A stretch of DNA of 64,000 bases, from assembly GCF_900129095.1 (NCBI RefSeq), contig NZ_FQVA01000004.1, forward strand, positions 186,001 to 250,000, read 5' to 3'. The notes under the pieces were generated by a model. That model ran no database searches and was not told the origin of the DNA. It was given only the letters and a program-made list of their open reading frames with translations. This document shows positions 16,854 to 26,450 of this stretch, one piece after another. The position numbers and the translations under genes are program-made. Origin of the DNA: Microbulbifer donghaiensis. GTDB taxonomy: Bacteria; Pseudomonadota; Gammaproteobacteria; Pseudomonadales; Cellvibrionaceae. The stretch's first letter is position 1. Each line of letters opens with the position of its first letter.

Positions 16854-18665
16854 ATGGCGGAAGCACTGATCGTACTGGACCCGCAGGCGGACAAAAGCCT
16901 GCAGGCGCAGATACGGGAAAAGATCATTCAGGGTATTTTGTCCGGCAGTATTCCCGCCGGGCACAAGATGCCGTCTTCCCGCCGTATGGCCGAGCTGCTC
17001 GGGGTTGCGCGCAATACGGTCGTCCTCGCCTATCAGCAGCTCGTCGATGACAGTTTCCTCGTGACCCGCGAGCGCAGCGGTTTCTATGTCAGTGACGCGG
17101 TGCAGCAACAGGGTATTATCAGCCACGCGGAAGCCATGCCCGCGGGTGTCGGCAGTGAGCCCGACCGCGCTTTCTGGCGCGAACACTGCAACCCGGTATC
17201 CGTCAGCCGCCGTGCACTACGGGTGCGCCCGGCCAACTGGCAGCAGTATCCATTTCCGTTTGTCAGCAATGAATACGATCCGCGCCTGTTTCCCGGCGCT
17301 GAGTGGCGGGAGTGCACCCGGGATATCTATGCCGGTCGCGAGGTCGCGCAGTGGGCAACGCTGGGCGGCAACGAGGACGATCGCCAGCTGGTGGAACAGA
17401 TCTGTACGCGGCTGCTGCCGCGCCGGGGCATTTATGTGGATCCGGGGCAGATACTGCTCGCCAGTGGACTGCAGCAAGCCTGCTATCTGCTCGGGCAATT
17501 GCTGCTCGGCGGCGACCGCTCGCTGGGTATGGTCCTGCCGGCTTGCAGTGAGACCGAGGAGATATTCCGCCGTACCGGCGTCAACCTGAACGCACTGCCG
17601 CAGGACAGCGATGGCCCGCTCACCGGTGCCGAGATCCAGAGCAGTGGCTACTGGTTCCTGCAGCCGAATGCCCACAATCCCACCGCAGTGACCACCAGTC
17701 TCGAGCGCCGCCGCCAGTTGCTGCAGCTGGCGAATGGGCGGGGCGCGGTCATTATCGAAAACGACTGCGACCACGAATTCTGCTATCACGGCACACCGCT
17801 GCCGCCCCTGAAAAGTTTTGGCGGCGGCGAGTCGGTTATCTATCTCTATCAGTTTCCCAAAGTCATCGACCCGGGCATGCAGCTGGCATTCGTGGTCGCG
17901 CCCAAGCCGGTGATTCAGCGGTTGCGCGCGCTGCGCTACAACCTGCGCGAGCGCGTGCCGGCGATCAATCAGCGCCTGCTGGCGAAATTTATTGCCTCGG
18001 GCCATCACGATGCGGCCAGTTTTCGCATTACCCAGCAGCTGCGCGAGCGCTGGGTGGCACTCGGCGAAGCGCTGATGCACCACCTGCCGAAGCTGCTGGT
18101 GCGTCGTGCCGGCTGCGGTACCGCCTGCTGGCTGGAATTGCCGAAGAACCTCAGCGCAGAGCAGCTGCAGAAACAGGCGGAACGGCAGGGCCTGCTGCTG
18201 GAAGTCGCGCGCGAGTACAACGCCCTGCGCATCGGTTTTGCCGCGATCGAGGCGGATCGCATCGAAGCCGGTGTCGCCATACTGGCGCAGCTGATCAATG
18301 GTGAAGTCTCGCAATCGGAAGAGACGCTGGACAACGCCATCGGTCGCCGGCTTCGCGCGGCCGACCTGCAGGCGGAATTCCCCGGTGCGGTATTGCTGGG
18401 CACCAACGCACTCGGAGAATCCTATCGCGTGCAGGTGATGGCCGACGGCACCATGCTCGGCTACGCGCGCAACGACGTGGATGTGGATGAAACCGATACC
18501 GGTCGCTGGTGGCTGCAGGGGGATATGTGGGTGCGCCAGTGGCGCAATTGGTCCTATGGGCGCAAGGCGAGCTTCCATGTGGTGATCGACGGACACCGCA
18601 TCAAGTGGTTCAGTGAAACCGGCCAGCTGATCGATACCGGGATTCTCGCCCGGGAAAGCGAATAG
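16854..18665 (+). CDS. MocR-type (GntR/aminotransferase) regulator with extra C-terminal domain
   Basis: Residues about 10-80 are a GntR winged helix ('IREKIIQGILSGSIPAGHKMP', in pieces, and 'MAELLGVARNTVVLAYQQL'). Residues about 120-475 are an aminotransferase-like domain whose PLP lysine is K336 in 'YQFPKVIDPG'. MocR regulators sense PLP-bound amino compounds, for example PdxR and GabR. Unlike the usual length of about 470-500 residues, this one has about 120 more. The tail is rich in Trp and Gly ('GRWWLQGDMWVRQWRNWSYG'), and I do not recognise it beyond a resemblance to exported beta-barrel-like DUFs. The target may be the nearby amine genes. Confidence 0.85.
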   Translation: MAEALIVLDPQADKSLQAQIREKIIQGILSGSIPAGHKMPSSRRMAELLGVARNTVVLAYQQLVDDSFLVTRERSGFYVSDAVQQQGIISHAEAMPAGVGSEPDRAFWREHCNPVSVSRRALRVRPANWQQYPFPFVSNEYDPRLFPGAEWRECTRDIYAGREVAQWATLGGNEDDRQLVEQICTRLLPRRGIYVDPGQILLASGLQQACYLLGQLLLGGDRSLGMVLPACSETEEIFRRTGVNLNALPQDSDGPLTGAEIQSSGYWFLQPNAHNPTAVTTSLERRRQLLQLANGRGAVIIENDCDHEFCYHGTPLPPLKSFGGGESVIYLYQFPKVIDPGMQLAFVVAPKPVIQRLRALRYNLRERVPAINQRLLAKFIASGHHDAASFRITQQLRERWVALGEALMHHLPKLLVRRAGCGTACWLELPKNLSAEQLQKQAERQGLLLEVAREYNALRIGFAAIEADRIEAGVAILAQLINGEVSQSEETLDNAIGRRLRAADLQAEFPGAVLLGTNALGESYRVQVMADGTMLGYARNDVDVDETDTGRWWLQGDMWVRQWRNWSYGRKASFHVVIDGHRIKWFSETGQLIDTGILARESE

Positions 18666-18704
18666 CTCGGTGTGTGGCTGTGTGCTGGTTAACCGCCCAA
18701 ATAA

Positions 18705-19634
18705 TTATTCCGTCTGTGCCCAATCCTGCTTCACGGTAAAGCTGTCGCGATACTGCTTCGGGCTGACGCCGAACTGCTGGTGAAACCGCCGGCTGAAATG
18801 GCTCAGGTGGCGAAAGCCCAGATCGAAACACACCCGCGTTACCGCTTCTCCGCGCTGCAGCCGCTCGCGGGCCAGCTGCATACGCAGCTGCTGTTGGAAT
18901 TCCAGCGGCGTGCAGCCCATGTGTTTTTTGAATTCGCTGAAAAAACGGCTGCGGCTCATACAGGCAATCTTGCACAGTCGCTCGATATCGAGTGGCTGGT
19001 CGAGATGCTGCTCGATGTAATGGAAGGCGGCGCCGAGGCCGTTGATCTCCGGGTTCTGCGCGCAGAGCGACAGCAGGAAGGTACGGGTCTGCTGGCGCAG
19101 CATGCGCACCACCAGCTCACTGATTCCCAGGTCGATCAGCAGGTCGCGATCCTGCAAATTTTCCGTAAAGGTGCCTACCAGTCGTTGCAGCAGCGCCTGG
19201 GTATCCCGGGTGTGCGGCGTGTGGATTAATGAGTCTGGTCGGTAGCGCCAGTCATCGAAATCCCGTTGCAGCGGTGTGGCGCTGTTCAGGCGGGAGCAGA
19301 TCTGTTCGACCCGTTCCCGGGAAATCTCGATGGTCAGGCAGGAGGTCGGGCTGTCCATGCGCGCATCGGGGAAATCGATCTCGATATGCTCCCCCGGTGC
19401 CATGACGAAGGATTCCTGTGGCAGGAATTCCGCAGTGTAGTCTTTGGCGCCGTGCAGGATTTTACGTCCACTGATCATGCCGCAATACAGCAGCTCGCCC
19501 GCAGACAGGCCTACCTGCTGCGCTGGTAAATAAGTGTCGTAAATACTGAGTTCTGAGCTGGGACCGGCAAAGGAAACCCGGTTCTCGACCAGCTCCCGCG
19601 GCTGCTGGCGGCCGCGCATCATCGCGTCTGGCAT
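18705..19634 (-). CDS. AraC family transcriptional regulator of the aldehyde dehydrogenase
   Basis: The 309-residue protein has a C-terminal pair of HTH motifs at residues about 205-300 ('PLDIERLCKIACMSRSRFFS' and 'RVCFDLGFRHLSHFSRRFHQ') and a cupin-like N-terminal sensor part ('EFLPQESFVMAPGEHIEIDF'). It is divergent from the aldehyde dehydrogenase gene at 19857. This is the arrangement of AraC-type activators of aldB/exaC acetaldehyde dehydrogenases, so the effector may be an alcohol or aldehyde. Confidence 0.85.
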   Translation of the reverse strand: MPDAMMRGRQQPRELVENRVSFAGPSSELSIYDTYLPAQQVGLSAGELLYCGMISGRKILHGAKDYTAEFLPQESFVMAPGEHIEIDFPDARMDSPTSCLTIEISRERVEQICSRLNSATPLQRDFDDWRYRPDSLIHTPHTRDTQALLQRLVGTFTENLQDRDLLIDLGISELVVRMLRQQTRTFLLSLCAQNPEINGLGAAFHYIEQHLDQPLDIERLCKIACMSRSRFFSEFKKHMGCTPLEFQQQLRMQLARERLQRGEAVTRVCFDLGFRHLSHFSRRFHQQFGVSPKQYRDSFTVKQDWAQTE

Positions 19635-19856
19635 CTTCTTATTCTGCTTGTGGCTGGCTCCGTGGATTCAGAATCAAGTGATCTGTACTGAGAGGAAAGC
19701 GAGCCTGTTGCGGAAACCCTAGATTCTTCTGTGTATGTCCGAAACCAGAGTCTGCCCGGTACGGCGATTCCGCCGGGCGGCATTTCCCAAGACTACTCCT
19801 GAGTGCGCGAGATCACAACGGCGGCCGGGAGCAGATAACAACAGAGGAATACAGCG

Positions 19857-21377
19857 ATGATCTATGCACAACCCGGGCAGGCTGACGCCCTGATCGACTT
19901 CAAGTCCCGCTATGAAAACTTTATCGGTGGCGAATGGGTGGCACCGGTGAAGGGGCAGTATATGCAAAATATCTCACCGGTGACCGGCGAGGAATTCTGC
20001 GAAGTGCCGCGCTCCGGCGTCGAAGATATCGAGCTGGCGCTGAATGCCGCGCACGGCGCCAGAGAGGCCTGGGGAAAAACGTCTGTCACAGAAAGAGCCA
20101 ACCTGTTACTGAAGATTGCCGATCGTATCGAGCAGAACCTGGAGCGGCTGGCGGTGGCGGAAACCTGGGACAACGGCAAGGCCGTGCGCGAAACCCTCGC
20201 CGCCGATATTCCGCTGACGGTGGATCACTTCCGCTATTTCGCCGGCTGTGTCCGCGCACAGGAAGGCAGCGTGGCGGAGATAGATGCGCACACCGTCTCC
20301 TACCACATCCATGAACCCCTGGGTGTGGTCGGTCAGATCATCCCGTGGAATTTCCCGCTGTTGATGGCGGCCTGGAAGCTGGCGCCGGCGCTGGCAGCGG
20401 GCAATTGCGTCGTACTGAAACCCGCCGAGCAAACGCCCGCCTCGATCCTCGTGTTGATGGAACTGATCGGCGACCTGCTGCCGCCGGGCGTGGTGAATAT
20501 CGTCAATGGTATCGGCGAGGAGGCGGGGCAGGCGCTGGCCAGCAGCAACCGCATCGCCAAGATCGCCTTCACCGGTTCCACCGCGGTGGGCGGCCATATC
20601 CTCAAGTGCGCGGCGGACAACATCATTCCGTCGACGGTGGAGCTGGGTGGCAAATCGCCGAATATCTACTTCGCCGACATACTGCAGCAGGAGGAGGAAT
20701 ATATCAGCAAGTGCGTCGAGGGCACGGTGCTGGCGTTTTTCAATCAGGGCGAAGTGTGCACCTGCCCGTCGCGGGCACTGGTACAGGAATCCATCTACGA
20801 CGAGTTTATGGCGCGTGTGGTCGAGCGCACCAAGGCGATCCAGCGCGGCAATCCGCTCGATACCGAGACGCAGATAGGCGCGCAGGCGTCGCTGGAGCAG
20901 TTCGACCGCATCATGACCTATATCGAAATCGGCCTGCGTGAAGGTGCCGAGGTGATCTTCGGCGGCGGTGTCGAGGAGATGGGCGGCGAGTTCAAGAAGG
21001 GCTACTACGTGCAGCCGACGCTGCTGAAGGGCAACAACCAGATGCGGGTCTTCCAGGAGGAAATATTTGGACCGGTCGTCGGTGTCACTACCTTCAAAAC
21101 CGAAGCGGAGGCGCTGGCGATCGCCAACGATACCGAATACGGACTGGGCGCCGGTGTCTGGACCCGGGATATGAACCTGGCTTTCCGCATGGGGCGCGGT
21201 ATCCAGGCGGGCCGGGTCTGGACTAACTGCTACCACCAGTATCCCGCTCATGCAGCCTTTGGCGGCTACAAGAAGTCCGGTATCGGCCGCGAAACCCACA
21301 AACGGGCTCTGGAACATTACCAGCAGACCAAGAACCTGCTTGTCAGTTACGACACCAATCCCCTGGGCTTCTTCTGA
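19857..21377 (+). CDS. NAD-dependent aldehyde dehydrogenase (ExaC/AldB type)
   Basis: The 506-residue protein matches the acetaldehyde dehydrogenase class used in ethanol oxidation. It has '[20 protein letters not shown]', '[21 protein letters not shown]', '[17 protein letters not shown]' with the general-base Glu, and '[16 protein letters not shown]' with the paired cysteines typical of this class. It also ends '[18 protein letters not shown]', the signature of AldB/ExaC. It is preceded by a divergent AraC regulator and followed directly by repeat element copy B. No alcohol dehydrogenase lies next to it. Confidence 0.92.
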   Translation: MIYAQPGQADALIDFKSRYENFIGGEWVAPVKGQYMQNISPVTGEEFCEVPRSGVEDIELALNAAHGAREAWGKTSVTERANLLLKIADRIEQNLERLAVAETWDNGKAVRETLAADIPLTVDHFRYFAGCVRAQEGSVAEIDAHTVSYHIHEPLGVVGQIIPWNFPLLMAAWKLAPALAAGNCVVLKPAEQTPASILVLMELIGDLLPPGVVNIVNGIGEEAGQALASSNRIAKIAFTGSTAVGGHILKCAADNIIPSTVELGGKSPNIYFADILQQEEEYISKCVEGTVLAFFNQGEVCTCPSRALVQESIYDEFMARVVERTKAIQRGNPLDTETQIGAQASLEQFDRIMTYIEIGLREGAEVIFGGGVEEMGGEFKKGYYVQPTLLKGNNQMRVFQEEIFGPVVGVTTFKTEAEALAIANDTEYGLGAGVWTRDMNLAFRMGRGIQAGRVWTNCYHQYPAHAAFGGYKKSGIGRETHKRALEHYQQTKNLLVSYDTNPLGFF

Positions 21378-21399
21378 GGGCTCGCTGTCTGGCGATTAA

Positions 21400-21673
21400 G
21401 GGAAGCTGTTGCTCCCCCCCAGACTATTGATAAACCCCGCATTTCGTTCTGACCAAGAGCGGTGGCGGCCAAGCACCAGGACGAGTATTTCGAAACGCTG
21501 TGAATACATCCCTGTAAGCTCCGGCGGCGACGGTCCGGCCGCTGCACGCATTCGCGGCGCCTTCGGCCCTGTCGCCGACGGTTCGAACTACTCGTCCTAG
21601 CACTTTGCCTTAAATTTTGACTGCGTAACTTTGTCAGCAACCTGAGGAGAGCTGTTGCTCCCCATTTTTTTTT
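21400..21673 (+). repeat. Terminator-nested repeat element, copy B
   Basis: This copy starts 22 bases after the dehydrogenase stop. It consists of a hairpin GGGAAGCTGTTGCTCCCC (21400-21417), a spacer, the 182-bp core (21459-21640), and a second hairpin GGAGAGCTGTTGCTCCCC (21646-21663) followed by nine T. The core is about 93% identical to copy A in opposite orientation. Parts of the spacer between first hairpin and core also match copy A ('CAGACT', 'TGATAAAC', 'CCGCATT', 'TTCTGA'). The hairpins differ from those of copy A but resemble each other. The terminal stem arms are at 21476-21494 and 21582-21600. It accounts for most of the 396-base gap before the Rieske gene; the remaining 100 bases should hold that gene's promoter. 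Confidence 0.85.
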
Positions 21674-21773
21674 CGATAGAGCTTGGTATCAGCGAGTCGG
21701 CAAGGTCCGATCCCTGTACTTTTCTCCCGCGAGGGAGTGGAGTAGACTGGTTTAAAAATAATAACGACACGCC

Positions 21774-23090
21774 ATGAAGAAGATTCTCGCCACCGACCGG
21801 GAAGACAACCTGGAGCTGATGCAGGCACAGATAGCGCTGCAGCGGCGGGATCCAGATGCAGCCCCCCTGCGCTATTTCTACCACTCCCCTTTCGTATACC
21901 AGCGTGAGCTGGAAACCATTATTTTCCGCAGCTGGCATTTTGCCGGACACGTCAGCCAGCTCGCCCAGGCAGGTGATTTTTTCCTGTTCGAGATTGCCGG
22001 CGAATCGGTGATTCTTGTGCGCGGCGATGACGGGCGCATTCGCGGCCTGATCAACAGTTGCCGGCACCGCGGTTCGCGGGTGTGCGAGGCGGCGAGTGGC
22101 AATCGCAAGACTTTCGTCTGCCCTTACCATGGCTGGGTTTACGATCGTGAGGGTTCGCTGCGCGCTGCGCGCGCGATGGAATGCCTCGATGGATTTAATA
22201 CGGAGAACTTTTCTCTAAAGCCGGTGCGAGTGGCGATACGTTATGGCCTTATTTTCGTCAATTTCGAGTCGGACGCCGCCGACTTCGAAGCGTCCATGGC
22301 GCTGCTGGATCGGCAGATGTCGCCCTACCACCTCGACACCGCTAAAATCGCCCACCGGCAAAGCTACCCGGTGGATGCCAACTGGAAGATTGCGCTCGGC
22401 AATTACCTGGAGTGTTACCACTGCCTGACCGCCCACCGGCTCTATTCGCGCATCCATTCCTTCAAATCCCTCGAGCATGAAGTGGCCGACCTGAACCGCG
22501 ATATGTGGGCGAGGTCCGCCGCCGCCACCGGCGTCGCCGACCTGGAAAAATCCGTATACCGAATTTTTCGCGAGGCACCGGGGTTCGGTGCCTGCGCCTA
22601 TACCAGTCGCTACGCACTCTTCCCCGGCTTCAAGACCGGCAGCGTCGACGGCGCGCCCCTGGCGCCCCTGATGGGCGACTTCAAGGGCTTTGACGAGGGC
22701 GCGGGGGACTTCCAGTTCGGGCCTCTCGCCTACATGCTCAATTACCCGGATCACTGCGTGCTGTTCCGCTACGTGCCGCGCGCAATCGACAAAACCGAAA
22801 TGGAAATTATCTGGTTTGTGCGCGGTGATGCGCGCGAGGGCGTCGATTATCAACGCGAAGAGCTGACGCGCGTATGGCACGAGACCACCCTGGAGGACAA
22901 GCGCATCATGGATGCGAACGCGCGCGGTATACGTTCACACTTCTATGAGCCGGGCCCGCAGCACCCGCAGTTCGAGGATACGCCGAAGCGATTCTTCGAT
23001 TGGTACCTGTATGCACTGGCAGGCGATTTCGGTGTGTTGCCGCCGAGTCCGCGGGCACATCGAACCAGTGCAGTGGAAACCACCGACTAG
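21774..23090 (+). CDS. Rieske-type ring-hydroxylating/demethylating oxygenase, alpha subunit
   Basis: The 438-residue protein has the Rieske [2Fe-2S] ligands C96-x-H98 ('CRHRG') and C116-x2-H119 ('CPYHGW'). The mononuclear iron site is in 'NYLECYHCLTAHRLY' with H216 and H221. The bridging acid follows later in the chain. The overall pattern resembles GbcA, stachydrine and carnitine-type oxygenases more than classical dioxygenases, which suggests N-demethylation or hydroxylation of a small quaternary or aromatic compound. No reductase gene is adjacent, so electrons must come from elsewhere. The antiporter gene starts 10 bases after the stop. Confidence 0.88.
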   Translation: MKKILATDREDNLELMQAQIALQRRDPDAAPLRYFYHSPFVYQRELETIIFRSWHFAGHVSQLAQAGDFFLFEIAGESVILVRGDDGRIRGLINSCRHRGSRVCEAASGNRKTFVCPYHGWVYDREGSLRAARAMECLDGFNTENFSLKPVRVAIRYGLIFVNFESDAADFEASMALLDRQMSPYHLDTAKIAHRQSYPVDANWKIALGNYLECYHCLTAHRLYSRIHSFKSLEHEVADLNRDMWARSAAATGVADLEKSVYRIFREAPGFGACAYTSRYALFPGFKTGSVDGAPLAPLMGDFKGFDEGAGDFQFGPLAYMLNYPDHCVLFRYVPRAIDKTEMEIIWFVRGDAREGVDYQREELTRVWHETTLEDKRIMDANARGIRSHFYEPGPQHPQFEDTPKRFFDWYLYALAGDFGVLPPSPRAHRTSAVETTD

Positions 23091-23100
23091 CGAACCAGCA

Positions 23101-24873
23101 ATGACTCCAGCCACTCTCAGCGGTACCAGCCACAGGGCGAATAGATCGATGAGTTTGGGGGCCGGAGCGTGGCTGTTGGGATTGATGGCTTTGAGTTCGC
23201 CTGGTGCCTGGGCACAGACGGTGGAGGCGGCACATTCTGGGCCTGTCTCGCTGGTGCCGCCGCTGTTGGCGATATTGCTGGCACTGATCCTGCGCCAGGT
23301 ATTGCCGGCCCTGTTTGCCGGGGTGTGGGTCGGCGCCTGGGCCATCGAGGGTGGAGACTGGAGCGCGATTTTTTCCGGACTTTTCACCGGTGCCGACAAA
23401 TATGTAACCGCGGCCCTCGCCGACGCCGATCACGCGTCCATTATCATTTTTTCATTTGTCATCGGTGGCACCGTCGGTGTGATCTCCCGAAACGGCGGCA
23501 TGCTCGGCGTCGTCGCGCATATAGTGCGCTGGGCCAGCAATGCGCGGCGCGCGGCCCTGGCTACCCTGGCCATGGGGCTGGCCATTTTTTTCGACGACTA
23601 TTCCAACACCCTGGTGGTCGGCAACACCATGCGCCCGGTGACCGACCGCATGAAAATTTCCCGGGCCAAACTCGCCTATATCGTCGACTCCACCTCCGCC
23701 CCCGTCTGCTGTATCGCGCTGGTGACCACCTGGATCGGTTTCGAGGTGGGTCTTATCGAAGATGCATTGCAGGGCGCGGGCGCGACGCTCGAGCCCTACG
23801 GCGTTTTCCTGCAGTCGATTGCCTACAGTTTTTATCCGTTGCTCGCCCTGTTTTTTGTGGTGCTTGTGGCGGTGACCGGGCGCGATTTTGGGCCGATGCT
23901 TGTGGCCGAACGCGCGGCGCGCGCCGGGACTGCGCCCAGGGATACACAGGCCGGAGAAGAGCCGCCGCTGTATGACGTGATCGAGCCGCTGCCCGACAGG
24001 CCCGTGCGCGCGATCAATGCGGCATTGCCGATACTCACGCTCGTGGGTGGTGTGATTGCCGGGCTGTGGATTACCGGCGGGGGCGCAGTCGGAAAGCCGG
24101 TAGCCGACATACTGGCTGCAGCGGATTCCTATCGCGCGCTGATGTGGGCGGCGGTGGCCAGCTCCGTAGTCGCTGCGGCGCTGTCGGTGGGGCTGCGAAT
24201 TCTCACGCTGGAGCAGACGGTCAACGCCTGGTTCGCCGGTGCGCGTTCGATGTTTTACGCAATGATCATTCTGGTGCTGGCGTGGGCGCTTGCCGGCGTA
24301 AGTGCAGAGCTGGGTACCGCCCGCTACCTGGTGGAGAGTATCGGCGGCGACCTCAGCGCAGCGCTATTGCCGTCGCTGGTATTCCTGCTGGCGGCGATCA
24401 CTGCATTTTCTACCGGTACCAGCTGGGGCACCATGGGTATTCTGATGCCGTTGGTCGTGCCGCTCGCGTGGACCATGGTGGGTGGCGATGCGGGCCTTGC
24501 CGCTGATGAAGCGCATATCTTCTATGCCTCGATCGCCTCGGTACTCGCCGGTGCAATCTGGGGCGATCACTGTTCGCCGATTTCAGATACCACCATTCTC
24601 TCTTCCATGGCATCCGGCTGCGATCACATTGAACATGTCCGCACCCAATTACCCTACGCCACGCTGGTAGCAGCAGTGGCGCTGCTGTGCGGCACGCTGC
24701 CGGCGGGGTTTGGTGTATCGCCGCTCCTGTGCCTGCTGCTGTCGGCGCTGGCCCTGTATACGCTGCACCGGCTGCTCGGGCGGTCGGGCACTGGGGAAAA
24801 GGTTACGGCGGCGCCGGCTGCTGAATACGCGACCACTGGCGCCGTGCATGCGGAGTCAGGTTCGGAGACCTGA
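23101..24873 (+). CDS. NhaC-family Na+/H+ antiporter-like transporter
   Basis: From ATG 23101 the protein has 590 residues; an alternative start is ATG 23149. It has about 11-13 membrane helices and the NhaC-family motifs 'FFDDYSNTLVVGNTMRPVTD' and 'FSTGTSWGTMGILMPLVVPL', plus 'GAIWGDHCSPISDTTILSS'. Family members exchange sodium for protons or carry organic ions such as malate/lactate or arginine/ornithine. Its place between a Rieske oxygenase and an MFS gene suggests that it imports the oxygenase substrate or exports a product. It is convergent with the MFS gene, with only 2 bases between stops. Confidence 0.88.
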   Translation: MTPATLSGTSHRANRSMSLGAGAWLLGLMALSSPGAWAQTVEAAHSGPVSLVPPLLAILLALILRQVLPALFAGVWVGAWAIEGGDWSAIFSGLFTGADKYVTAALADADHASIIIFSFVIGGTVGVISRNGGMLGVVAHIVRWASNARRAALATLAMGLAIFFDDYSNTLVVGNTMRPVTDRMKISRAKLAYIVDSTSAPVCCIALVTTWIGFEVGLIEDALQGAGATLEPYGVFLQSIAYSFYPLLALFFVVLVAVTGRDFGPMLVAERAARAGTAPRDTQAGEEPPLYDVIEPLPDRPVRAINAALPILTLVGGVIAGLWITGGGAVGKPVADILAAADSYRALMWAAVASSVVAAALSVGLRILTLEQTVNAWFAGARSMFYAMIILVLAWALAGVSAELGTARYLVESIGGDLSAALLPSLVFLLAAITAFSTGTSWGTMGILMPLVVPLAWTMVGGDAGLAADEAHIFYASIASVLAGAIWGDHCSPISDTTILSSMASGCDHIEHVRTQLPYATLVAAVALLCGTLPAGFGVSPLLCLLLSALALYTLHRLLGRSGTGEKVTAAPAAEYATTGAVHAESGSET

Positions 24874-24875
24874 GT

Positions 24876-26150
24876 TTAAGTTGCCTGGGCATTCACTGAA
24901 TCAATCGCTACGGCACTTTCCCGCTGGTCGATCTTCGCTGCCGAAGGCAACGCCAGCAGGCAGAGCGCCAGCATGCCGCAAGCGATCAGGATCAGTTGGG
25001 TATAGCTGCCACCGCTGGAAATAAAGTACCCGGCAACCAGCGGGCCGCAGGCCAGTCCCATTTTCGAGGCGAAGCCGCCGAAAGCGCCCATCTGTCCGGC
25101 GGCATCAAATTTCGAAGCCATGGTCAGCAGGTACGGTACACAGAAGGCCCAGGTAATGCCGGTAACCACGTTGGCGAGGATAAATACCGGTTTCAGTTCA
25201 CTGAACATAAAAATCGCCAGCCCGACCAGCGTTATCAACAGGGCGATGGTCAGTGGCATCGTCAGTGCGAAGCGATGACCGGTATAGGCGGCGAGTGCCG
25301 CGCCGCTGATAGCAATCAGGTTCGCCCAGAAGAGTGTCTTGCTGATAAACCCGAGTTCCAGCCCGAAGGATTTGCCCAGATCGAAGATAAACGCAAACAG
25401 GGCCATATTGGCGAATTGAAAGCAGAAGAGTGCCAGCAGGGTAATCAGCATCGGGCCCATGGCGACCTTCGCATTCAACGGAACCTTGCGTTCTTCCTGC
25501 TTGCTGGGCAGGGGATAATCGGCCAGGAACGGCAACATGGCCAACGTCACCAGACTGAAAGTGATCAGCGCATAGAAGGGCACGTAGGTGCCGAACTTGG
25601 CTACTAGCCCGGGTAAAACCAGCATACCGATAGCGCCGCCGGTGTACTGCACCAGCAGTACCATGCTATAGGCGCGCCCGGCGATTCCGCTGCGCGCAAT
25701 CGCTGCAAAACCCAGCCCCACCAGTGCGCCGCCGAGTATGCCGTGCACCAGGCGCAGCGGAACCAGTAACTCCAGGTTGGCGAGAAAAATGGTCAGGACA
25801 TCCATGCCAATGGAGCAAATCAACAGCGCCAGCGAGGCCAGCTTCCACTGCGGAATTCTTTTCACGAACAGTGAAATGGTAAATGCGCCGATGACCGCGC
25901 CGATGGTATTGGCAAAAGTGATTTCCCCGGCCTGCGCTGCCGTGAGACCGGCGCCGGCCATCAACGAATCGACGATGACCGGGAAAATATTGACGTAATA
26001 GAGGCCGGCGGAGGAAAGAAACGCAAGCAGCAGGCTGGCAACCCATCCCTGCGGTGCGGCGTAAGGCAATAGGCCGGAAAAACGTCCCAAAGTTTCTCCG
26101 GCGTCAATTGGCTGACTTACCAGACTTTCTGCGTTATCGCTCATAGACAC
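24876..26150 (-). CDS. MFS transporter
   Basis: The 424-residue protein has 12 predicted membrane helices. Between helices 2 and 3 it carries 'GEITFANTIGAVIGAF', and a long loop with 'LPSKQEERKVPLNAK' separates the two halves. The general layout fits a drug- or metabolite-type major facilitator. It is divergent from the nitrilase-family gene, and the two probably share regulatory DNA. The substrate is unknown; context suggests a compound handled by the Rieske oxygenase and hydrolase. A second ATG lies two codons downstream of the one chosen. Confidence 0.85.
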   Translation of the reverse strand: MSMSDNAESLVSQPIDAGETLGRFSGLLPYAAPQGWVASLLLAFLSSAGLYYVNIFPVIVDSLMAGAGLTAAQAGEITFANTIGAVIGAFTISLFVKRIPQWKLASLALLICSIGMDVLTIFLANLELLVPLRLVHGILGGALVGLGFAAIARSGIAGRAYSMVLLVQYTGGAIGMLVLPGLVAKFGTYVPFYALITFSLVTLAMLPFLADYPLPSKQEERKVPLNAKVAMGPMLITLLALFCFQFANMALFAFIFDLGKSFGLELGFISKTLFWANLIAISGAALAAYTGHRFALTMPLTIALLITLVGLAIFMFSELKPVFILANVVTGITWAFCVPYLLTMASKFDAAGQMGAFGGFASKMGLACGPLVAGYFISSGGSYTQLILIACGMLALCLLALPSAAKIDQRESAVAIDSVNAQAT

Positions 26151-26268
26151 TCCGCGTGGGCATTGCCCTGTTTATTATTTGGCACCAAGCCGGCTGCACC
26201 GAGTCGCTGCCGTAAGATCAGTTTAAATGCTGTACCTGGCGCAACGCTAACGCATTGCGGGTGAGAAT

Positions 26269-26371
26269 ATAGGGCCAGATGCACGCGGGTGATGGAGCCA
26301 AGCCACGAGTTTTTGCCATTTGGAGCCAGTATCGGCGGTTGGACTCATGGCAATACAAAATCTGGCCCTAT
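26269..26371. promoter_or_regulatory. Nested inverted repeats between the MFS and nitrilase genes
   Basis: This divergent gap is 300 bases long. It holds a perfect 12-bp inverted pair, ATAGGGCCAGAT (26269-26280) and its complement (26360-26371), with a second pair TTGCCAT/ATGGCAA nested inside. The structure ends 79 bases before the nitrilase start. It could be a paired operator bound by a looping regulator, or a hairpin in the leader RNA of the nitrilase gene. No other gene or repeat is visible in the gap. Confidence 0.45.
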
Positions 26372-26450
26372 TGCTGCCAGATTTAATCCTCCAAGATAAA
26401 GCCAGATACAAGCCGCCACCGCGGCACCGACAAGCAGGAACTGTCTGGCG

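Noticed and set aside
17217..18596. 459-codon open frame opposite the MocR gene
   Set aside because: Antisense shadow with no family resemblance.
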